Below are positions 58,616-64,000 of a DNA stretch of 64,000 nt, piece after piece. The translations under genes were made by a program, and so were the position numbers. Under the pieces are notes generated by a model. It was not told where the DNA came from. It was given only the letters and a program-made list of their open reading frames with translations, and did not search any database. Source of the DNA: Cypionkella sp. (GTDB taxonomy: Bacteria; Pseudomonadota; Alphaproteobacteria; Rhodobacterales; Rhodobacteraceae); contig NZ_JAQGKQ010000113.1 of NCBI RefSeq assembly GCF_028290025.1, positions 1 through 64,000 of the forward strand, in the 5' to 3' direction. Within the stretch, counting starts at the first letter, position 1. Each line of letters begins with the position of its first letter.

Positions 58616-59886
58616 CCCGCGCGCCCGGCCCTAAAGGCACGCTGATCTGGGGCTCGCTTGGCGCGGTGCAAAAAGACGCCCTTGGCTTTCTGACCCAAGC
58701 CGCCGCCAGCCACCGCGATATCGTGCGGCTGCGGTTTGGCCCGGTGATCGCGCATCTTCTCAACCATCCCGATCATATCGAACACGTCCTGTCGCGCGGC
58801 GCGCAAGGCTATGACAAGAATACCCGCAGCGTCGCGCAGATCAAGGCGACCTGCGGTGCCTCGCTGTTGTCGAGCGATGGTGCCGAGTGGCAACGCCACC
58901 GCCGCCTGATCCAACCGGTGTTCCAGCCACGCTTTCTGGACACGATTGACCCCGTGGTCGATACCGCGATTGACGCCATGTTGGACCGCTGGGCCATCGC
59001 TGCCCGCAACGCCACGCCGATCGACATTGTCGCAGAGATGATGCAGCTTATGATCGTCATCTCCGTCCGTTTCCTGTTTTCCTCCGAGGTTGACCCCGAC
59101 CGCATCGACCGCGCGTTGAAAGTCTTGCTCGCCGACACGTGGCGCAGGCTTGAGGCGCTGTTTGACCCCTCTATGATCTCGCCCCGCCTCCATCGCCCAG
59201 CCTTCAAGCAAGCCCTAGCCGAGATTGATGCTGTGGTGTTCGCCCTAATCCGCGCCCGGCGCGAGAGTGGCACGCAGCCCGACGATCTGCTGTCGCGCCT
59301 GCTCTCGGCCCATGAAGGCGAGGGATTAGATCGGCTCACCGATACCGAACTCCGCGATGCGGCGGTGACGCTGATCCTTGCGGGCCATGAAACCGTGGCG
59401 AACGCGCTGGCGTGGGCCTTTGTGCTGCTTGCCCAAAACCCTGAATGGCGCCGACACGATCCGCATAAGGTCTGGTCTGAAACCCTGCGGCTTTACCCGT
59501 CGATCTGGATCATGGAGCGTCGCGCTGTTACCCTTGATGAGATCGGCGGCTACCGCATCGCCAAAGGCTCGACCGTCCTGATGTCGCCTTATGTTCTGCA
59601 CCGCAACCCGCAATTCTGGCCCAATGCCGACCGGTTTGACCCGACCCGCTTTGACGAAGCAACCGTTGCCACCCGCCCGCGCCACGCTTACTTGCCCTTT
59701 GGCCTTGGCCCGCACCGCTGCATCGGCCTGCATCTTGGCAACCGCGTCGCTGAGCGCATTCTGACACAGGTTCAGGCCGCGTTCCGACTGGATCTTGCGC
59801 CCAATCAGTCGCTCGGCCTCGCCCCCGGCATCACCTTGCGCCATGCCGACGCGGTTTACATGTACCCCCGTGAAGCCGCCATCTGA
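58612..59886 (+). CDS. cytochrome P450
   Basis: The 424-residue soluble P450 has the I-helix A-G-H-E-T near residue 260, K-helix E-T-L-R-L-Y-P-S and the haem loop F-G-L-G-P-H-R-C-I-G with Cys370 as the axial ligand. It needs a ferredoxin and reductase, none of which is encoded nearby. It is last in the cluster and probably hydroxylates the product. No convincing terminator follows; the next gene starts about 96 bases on. Confidence 0.9.
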   Translation: MTRAPGPKGTLIWGSLGAVQKDALGFLTQAAASHRDIVRLRFGPVIAHLLNHPDHIEHVLSRGAQGYDKNTRSVAQIKATCGASLLSSDGAEWQRHRRLIQPVFQPRFLDTIDPVVDTAIDAMLDRWAIAARNATPIDIVAEMMQLMIVISVRFLFSSEVDPDRIDRALKVLLADTWRRLEALFDPSMISPRLHRPAFKQALAEIDAVVFALIRARRESGTQPDDLLSRLLSAHEGEGLDRLTDTELRDAAVTLILAGHETVANALAWAFVLLAQNPEWRRHDPHKVWSETLRLYPSIWIMERRAVTLDEIGGYRIAKGSTVLMSPYVLHRNPQFWPNADRFDPTRFDEATVATRPRHAYLPFGLGPHRCIGLHLGNRVAERILTQVQAAFRLDLAPNQSLGLAPGITLRHADAVYMYPREAAI

Positions 59887-59936
59887 CATGCGCGCTGCGG
59901 CAGCCAAGCTTCTTTTCATAGCCGAACAAGACTTGA

Positions 59937-59968
59937 AACTTTACGGATATTATTGTATCCGTGAAGTT
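59937..59968. promoter_or_regulatory. 13-bp inverted repeat, candidate RpiR operator
   Basis: AACTTTACGGATA (59937-59949) and TATCCGTGAAGTT (59956-59968) form an inverted repeat with one mismatch, centred 29 bases before the TIM-barrel start at 59982. It is placed to control the sugar module, and the RpiR regulator at 61201 is the obvious candidate. Confidence 0.5.
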
Positions 59969-59981
59969 ATGGAGGATCGCA

Positions 59982-60998
59982 ATGCTTGGAAACCGCTTCG
60001 CCACTCGGATAAACTCCTTCGCATCAGGAGCGTCAGACTACTGGCCCGGCCTTACGGCAAAGCCATCACTGGCGCAGATCATTCAGCGCGCGGCAACCGT
60101 CGAAGGGCTGACCGAGCTTGATCTCAACTATCCCGACCACGTCGGTGCAAACCCTTCGCAAATCGCAGAGGTGGTGGCAGATTGCGGGCTTTCAATCAGC
60201 GGTCTGGCGATGCGCTACTACACAAACCCTGCTTTCAAACGCGGTGCTTTCACTAACCCAGACAGGACGGTCCGGCGGGAAGCGATTGACCTGACCAAGC
60301 GCGGCATTGATGCGGCCCGCGCGATTGGCGCTCCGATGATGACGCTTTGGCTGGGTCAGGATGGCTTCGACTACACCTTTCAGTGCGACTATGCAGCACT
60401 CTGGGAAGATGCGGTTGCAGGCATCGCAGAGGTAGCCGCGCATGATGCCGATTGTCTGATCTCGATTGAATATAAGCCAAACGAGCCAAGAGCTTACAGC
60501 GTTTTGCCAGATGCCGCGACCACACTGCTGGCGATCAGGGAAGTTGGGGCTAAGAATCTCGGCGTCACGATAGACTTTGCCCATGCGCTTTATGCTGACG
60601 AGCAACCTGCCTTTGCGGCGGCGCTGATCCAACGCCACAGCCGCATTTTGGGTCTGCACCTGAACGACGGTTATGCCAAGCGAGATGATGGCCTGATGGT
60701 GGCTGCGGTGCATGAGCAAGCCACCCTAGAGTTGCTGCGCGAAGTCAAACGCGGTGGATTTGAGGGTGCGATCTATTTTGACACGTTCCCAGATGCCTCT
60801 GGCCTAGATCCGGTGGCGGAATGTGCCGCCAATATCCGCACGGTGCGCCGGATGCTGGCCGCTGTTGACGTGATGGCGGGCGACAATCGCTTGGCAGACG
60901 CACAAAGCCGGCAAGACCCGATTGCCGCGCAGGAAATCGCGCGTGTGGCGTTGGCTGGATGTACCGCGAGCAACAGAGCTTCACAGCATTCTATATAA
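59982..60998 (+). CDS. sugar phosphate isomerase/epimerase-like TIM barrel
   Basis: The 338-residue protein has the xylose-isomerase-like barrel with L-I-S-I-E-Y-K-P-N-E (metal Glu), L-G-V-T-I-D-F-A-H-A-L (Asp/His), L-G-L-H-L-N-D-G-Y (His) and Y-F-D-T-F-P (Asp). The final 50 residues are an unassigned tail. ATG 59982 is chosen because GGAGG precedes it; a GTG at 59961 lies inside the inverted repeat. It is probably cotranscribed with a regulator and kinase further down. Confidence 0.8.
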   Translation: MLGNRFATRINSFASGASDYWPGLTAKPSLAQIIQRAATVEGLTELDLNYPDHVGANPSQIAEVVADCGLSISGLAMRYYTNPAFKRGAFTNPDRTVRREAIDLTKRGIDAARAIGAPMMTLWLGQDGFDYTFQCDYAALWEDAVAGIAEVAAHDADCLISIEYKPNEPRAYSVLPDAATTLLAIREVGAKNLGVTIDFAHALYADEQPAFAAALIQRHSRILGLHLNDGYAKRDDGLMVAAVHEQATLELLREVKRGGFEGAIYFDTFPDASGLDPVAECAANIRTVRRMLAAVDVMAGDNRLADAQSRQDPIAAQEIARVALAGCTASNRASQHSI

Positions 60999-61025
60999 TC
61001 GTGTTCCATTAGGTGGTTCCGTTAG
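60994..61025 (+). promoter_or_regulatory. TATAAT box and GTTCCRTTAG direct repeat upstream of the RpiR gene
   Basis: A perfect TATAAT (60994-60999) ends the previous gene and is followed by GTTCCATTAG (61003-61012) and GTTCCGTTAG (61016-61025), 13 bases apart. No good -35 box is seen. The 202-base gap holds no convincing gene. Confidence 0.35.
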
Positions 61026-61200
61026 TGTTTCCGACGACGCAATGCTGGCCTCGGTTGGGGAAATCTCGTCGATCAGCTGCGCAGGTCGTATGGGGATAGG
61101 TGCTTTATCGTCGGCTTCCGGATCGGCCGCGCATTATTGGCTCGCAGCGCTCATTTTAGCGATGCTGATGATGAAGCGGCGATTAGAAACAAGGTAATTT

Positions 61201-62055
61201 ATGTCCGATCCAAAAGCAGTAGCAGCCCAGATCAGAATGAAGCTGCCCAGCCTGACGCCGCTTGAAGGCAAGGTCGCCGCCGACATTCTGGCGCGCAAGG
61301 ATATTGACGAGGCGACCCCGCTGCGAGAGATCGCCAACAAGTCTGCCGTGTCAGATGCGATGGTGGTGAAGGTCGCAAAAAAGCTTGGGTTCTCGGGTTT
61401 TCGCGCGTTTCGGCAGGGGTTGGTTGATTACAACAAATCTGACACCGCCGCGCTGCATTCTGAGATTTCCAATGTCGATACCACTGGCGAGATCGTTCAA
61501 AAAGTGTTTCGCACCGCGATGCAGGCGCTGGAGGAGACCTTTGCGATCCTTGATCTGGCGGCGTTTGAGCAGGCGGCAGATTACCTGCATCGCGCCCGTC
61601 AACGCGACTTCTACGGGCTGGGCGGGTCAGCACAAATTGCCCGAGATGTGGCGCATAAATTTCTGCGGATCGGCATCCGGGCTTCGGTTTTTGACGATGC
61701 CCATATGATGATGATGTCGGCGGCTCTGCTTGGCCCCGATGATGTTGTGGTGGCGTTTTCACATTCTGGCACCACATCGCTGGTGATAGAAGCGGTGGAA
61801 CTCGCCCGGCGCAACGGCGCGCGTATTATCGCTGTGACCAACTATGCCGAAAGCCCGCTCGCCGGGTTGGTAAATGTTGTGCTGTGCTCGACTGCGCAGA
61901 ACTCGCCACTGCTGGGTGAGAACGCCACGGCGCGGATTGCGCAGCTGAACCTGCTCGATGCGTTGTTCGTCGCGACCGCGCAACGCGACCGCGCCACAGC
62001 TGACCGGAATTTGGACCGCACCATGCGGGCCGTGCAATCGAAGCGCAGACTATGA
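61201..62055 (+). CDS. MurR/RpiR family transcriptional regulator
   Basis: The 284-residue protein has an N-terminal HTH_6 domain (E-G-K-V-A-A-D-I-L, S-D-A-M-V-V-K-V-A-K-K-L-G-F-S-G-F) and a C-terminal SIS domain (Y-G-L-G-G-S-A-Q-I-A and F-S-H-S-G-T-T), which senses sugar phosphates. It probably regulates the surrounding TIM-barrel and kinase genes. The PfkB kinase starts seven bases after its stop. Confidence 0.88.
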   Translation: MSDPKAVAAQIRMKLPSLTPLEGKVAADILARKDIDEATPLREIANKSAVSDAMVVKVAKKLGFSGFRAFRQGLVDYNKSDTAALHSEISNVDTTGEIVQKVFRTAMQALEETFAILDLAAFEQAADYLHRARQRDFYGLGGSAQIARDVAHKFLRIGIRASVFDDAHMMMMSAALLGPDDVVVAFSHSGTTSLVIEAVELARRNGARIIAVTNYAESPLAGLVNVVLCSTAQNSPLLGENATARIAQLNLLDALFVATAQRDRATADRNLDRTMRAVQSKRRL

Positions 62056-62062
62056 GGCCCAG

Positions 62063-62965
62063 ATGATAAATGTCCCTAGAACTGTCCTTGTCGTCGGCAG
62101 CCTGCATTATGACATCATGGTTGAGGCGGACCACCTGCCCCGCCGCGACGAAACGGCAGTGGGGTCGCGCTGGTATCCCAAATTCGGCGGCAAGGGTGGC
62201 AATCAGGCCGTTTCCGCACGGGCGCATGGGGCTTCTAGCCGAATGATCGGCGCAGTGGGCGCAGATGACTTTGGCAATTTCATCCGGGCGCACTTAGGCA
62301 CCTCGGGCGTAGACCATCGGTTTGTAACATCATTGGAGGATGAGGCCTCGGGTATGAGCGTTGCAATTATGGATGCCAGTGGCGATTACGCAGCGACGAT
62401 TGTCTCGGGCGCAAACCTGCATGTCGCAATCGAGACGGTGCTGCATCCTCAGGTTTGGCAGAACGTTGGGCTGCTGGTGCTGCAAAATGAAGTGCCGGAA
62501 AGTGTAAACATGGCGGCGGCACAAGAGGCACGCAACAAAGGTATCAGCACCCTGCTCAACGCCGCGCCGAGCCGTCCGCTGTCGCCAGAGTTCGGCCGAT
62601 TGGTCGATGTGCTGGTGGTCAACGCAGTCGAAGCTGAGATGATGGGTGCTGGCCCCGTCACCAACCTAACAGCCGCAGCGACTGCTGCAAGAAAACTCGC
62701 GGATCGTTTTGAAAGCGTGATCGTCACCGCAGGTGCGCTGGGCCTCGCCGCTGTTACGGCCGGAGATGAACATTTTTCGTTGCATGCCGAAAAGATCAAA
62801 GTGGTTAGCTCGCACGGCGCTGGTGACGTGTTTATTGGCGCTCTTGCAGCTTGCCTTATAGGCCGCATGTCTTTTGAAGACGCCTGTCGCGCGGCATCAC
62901 GTGCCGCCGCTGACCACGTCGCAGGCCGGCCCGCCGCGGCTATCGCTGTTTCATCAACCGAATAG
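62063..62965 (+). CDS. PfkB-family carbohydrate kinase (ribokinase-like)
   Basis: The 300-residue kinase has G-G-K-G-G-N-Q-A near residue 41 and S-H-G-A-G-D-V-F-I-G with the catalytic Asp near residue 247. It differs from the first ribokinase at 1116-2048 in the second motif (S-H-G-A-G-D instead of T-T-G-A-G-D). ATG 62063 follows GAGG. Together with the TIM-barrel and RpiR genes it makes a three-gene module for an unknown sugar. Confidence 0.85.
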   Translation: MINVPRTVLVVGSLHYDIMVEADHLPRRDETAVGSRWYPKFGGKGGNQAVSARAHGASSRMIGAVGADDFGNFIRAHLGTSGVDHRFVTSLEDEASGMSVAIMDASGDYAATIVSGANLHVAIETVLHPQVWQNVGLLVLQNEVPESVNMAAAQEARNKGISTLLNAAPSRPLSPEFGRLVDVLVVNAVEAEMMGAGPVTNLTAAATAARKLADRFESVIVTAGALGLAAVTAGDEHFSLHAEKIKVVSSHGAGDVFIGALAACLIGRMSFEDACRAASRAAADHVAGRPAAAIAVSSTE

Positions 62966-63044
62966 CTAGCTTCGCTCACAGCGCAAGGATAAGCGCCCGG
63001 TTTGAACCGGACGCTCGATACCAACAGCGCAGATTACAATCCTG

Positions 63045-63548
63045 TCACGGATTTGCGGCGATTTGATCAATGTGTTGTTTGTGAGCCTCTAACGTCGGCA
63101 ACGTCTCTGCGGCAAAGGCTTTAAGCTCGGGGTCGGTGCCATTGCTTGCAAAATTCGAGAACAAACTGACCGCCTCTGCATGGGCGCCTGCCTGCATGTC
63201 GGTGTAAAGCATGTCGAATTCGCTGCCCTCGGCCTTTTCCAGCAAGGCGATCATACCAGCATGTTTTGGAGCCAGTTGGTCGGGCACGGGTTGCCCATCG
63301 GCCGCCGCTTTCAGATTCTCCGCCGCCTTCGTATGGTCAGCGATCATCTGGTTGGCAAATTCCGTTAGCTTCGGGTTGGTGGCTTTTTGCAGCGCCAATT
63401 CGCTCGACTGAATTTCAAACGCATTGGAACTCGCCACGGTGTTTACGAAACTTTCGGGGGTAACTTCCATCACAGCGGTGGTTTGCGCTTCAACCGCCGT
63501 GAGAGTTGTTACAAACAAGGCCGAAGCCACGACAATAGACCGGATCAT
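63045..63548 (-). CDS. DUF4142 domain protein, secreted
   Basis: The 167-residue protein has a Sec signal (M-I-R-S-I-V-V-A-S-A-L-F-V, cleavage near V-E-A-Q) and a helical domain with H-T-K-A, a pattern of the ferritin-like DUF4142 family: F-A-N-Q-M-I-A-D-H-T-K-A, then D-M-L-Y-T-D-M-Q, A-H-A-E-A-V and L-E-A-H-K-Q-H. Members are periplasmic and of unknown function, often near stress genes. GGAGACTCCT lies in front of the start. It is the only gene here unrelated to sugars or redox. Confidence 0.8.
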   Translation of the reverse strand: MIRSIVVASALFVTTLTAVEAQTTAVMEVTPESFVNTVASSNAFEIQSSELALQKATNPKLTEFANQMIADHTKAAENLKAAADGQPVPDQLAPKHAGMIALLEKAEGSEFDMLYTDMQAGAHAEAVSLFSNFASNGTDPELKAFAAETLPTLEAHKQHIDQIAANP

Positions 63549-63560
63549 AGGAGTCTCCTT

Positions 63561-64000
63561 TCATTTGGATTGGGTTGCGAAAGCTTGGTTGAGGTCAGAA
63601 GTTGCCATGGTCATGGCTTCGTCGGCGGCGGCGACAACTTTGCCCATGCCGAAGAATTCGTGGGTCACGCCTGTAAACACCCGCGCGTTGGTATCGACTT
63701 CAGCGGCTTTCAGCGCGGCCGCGTAGGCTTCTCCCTCAGACCGCAGCGGATCGATTTCGGCCAGAATGACGGTCGCGGGCGGCAGATCGGCTAGGCTTTG
63801 CTGGCCAAGAAGACTGATCCGGGTGTCGGCGGTTTCTTTTGGCGATGCGAACACGTGTTTCAAAAACCATTCCATGTCAGCGCGGCCCAGTGGCTTGGCG
63901 TCAGCGTTTTCCTTGTAGGACGGCGTGTTCATGTCGTGGCCTGCGATCGGGTAGACCAGCAATTGATGCAGCGGCATCGTCGCTTTGTTATCCCGCGCCA
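63561..64000 (-). CDS. alpha/beta hydrolase (fold-3 type), C-terminal part
   Basis: The gene enters from beyond the window, and 146 residues are visible. The late-acid Asp lies in I-L-A-E-I-D-P-L-R-S-E-G and the catalytic His in G-V-T-H-E-F-F-G-M, as in the HSL/acetyl-esterase group; the nucleophile Ser is outside. The reading frame continues upstream of an internal ATG at 63977 to the window edge. It is probably an esterase or lipase. It precedes the DUF4142 gene by 12 bases on the same strand. Confidence 0.75.
   Translation of the reverse strand, partial: ARDNKATMPLHQLLVYPIAGHDMNTPSYKENADAKPLGRADMEWFLKHVFASPKETADTRISLLGQQSLADLPPATVILAEIDPLRSEGEAYAAALKAAEVDTNARVFTGVTHEFFGMGKVVAAADEAMTMATSDLNQAFATQSK

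Noticed and set aside
60922..61197. Possible 91-residue ORF between the TIM-barrel and RpiR genes
   Set aside because: It overlaps the end of the previous gene, has no ribosome site and only a short hydrophobic stretch.
1..64000. CRISPR array, rRNA operon, insertion sequence or phage genes
   Set aside because: No regular direct-repeat array, no transposase or integrase motifs and no rRNA segments were seen.

Overview
The window looks like a chromosomal segment of an alphaproteobacterium of the Rhodobacteraceae (Roseobacter/Rhodobacter type). The basis is high G+C, GC-rich third codon positions, tightly overlapping operons (ATGA and TGATG junctions), a cydDCABX set, a his locus with hisB-hisH and hisA-hisF-hisE blocks, and short GCCTCCGGCGGGGATATTT-type repeats at gene ends. 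No rRNA, CRISPR array, phage or insertion sequence was seen. Identifications are from reading the translations; no database search was run.

1-9.8 kb is a sugar-utilisation island. It holds a decayed MalK/UgpC-type ATPase with two in-frame stops, a FucU/RbsD mutarotase and a ribokinase. A coupled minus-strand operon follows in the order BtpA-like protein, M42 peptidase, FGGY kinase and a frameshifted SIS isomerase. Next come a divergent aldo/keto reductase, a GntR/FCD regulator and an UxaA-family dehydratase. Matching palindromes lie in both divergent promoter regions. 9.8-15.6 kb holds phosphomannomutase and the histidine genes, split into convergent hisB-hisH-(glsA) and hisA-hisF-hisE blocks. 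15.7-20.8 kb is mixed housekeeping: an EamA permease, an orphan Ada zinc domain, a CoA-binding protein, RlmB, tRNA-Tyr, DDAH and a GT-A-like protein. 20.8-27.1 kb is cytochrome bd oxidase with its CydDC exporter and the 41-residue CydX. A broken DinB-family gene follows.

28-48 kb is a catabolic regulon. It includes a complete RbsABC-type importer with a Tat signal on its binding protein, a zinc alcohol dehydrogenase, an aldehyde dehydrogenase, a GMC oxidoreductase, a CoA-transferase, an enoyl-CoA hydratase, an acyl-CoA dehydrogenase and an SDR. It also has a DUF993 aldolase-like protein, a TIM-barrel isomerase, a glycerate kinase, two aldo/keto reductases and a TetR regulator. Three copies of a 16-bp palindrome (RTAACCATWYRGTTAC) sit in its two divergent promoter regions. 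The gene content suggests oxidation of an alcohol to an acid, CoA activation and a beta-oxidation-like sequence.

48.2-59.9 kb is the most unusual part: nine head-to-tail overlapping genes that look like an uncharacterised terpenoid/lipid biosynthetic cluster. The order is class I HMG-CoA reductase, UbiA-type prenyltransferase, rifampin-phosphotransferase-like enzyme, BtaA-like aminocarboxypropyltransferase, phytol/dolichol kinase-like protein, GNAT-like acyltransferase, OleC-like adenylating enzyme, sulfotransferase and cytochrome P450. 60-63 kb is a small sugar module (TIM-barrel protein, RpiR regulator, PfkB kinase). The window ends in a DUF4142 protein and a truncated alpha/beta hydrolase.
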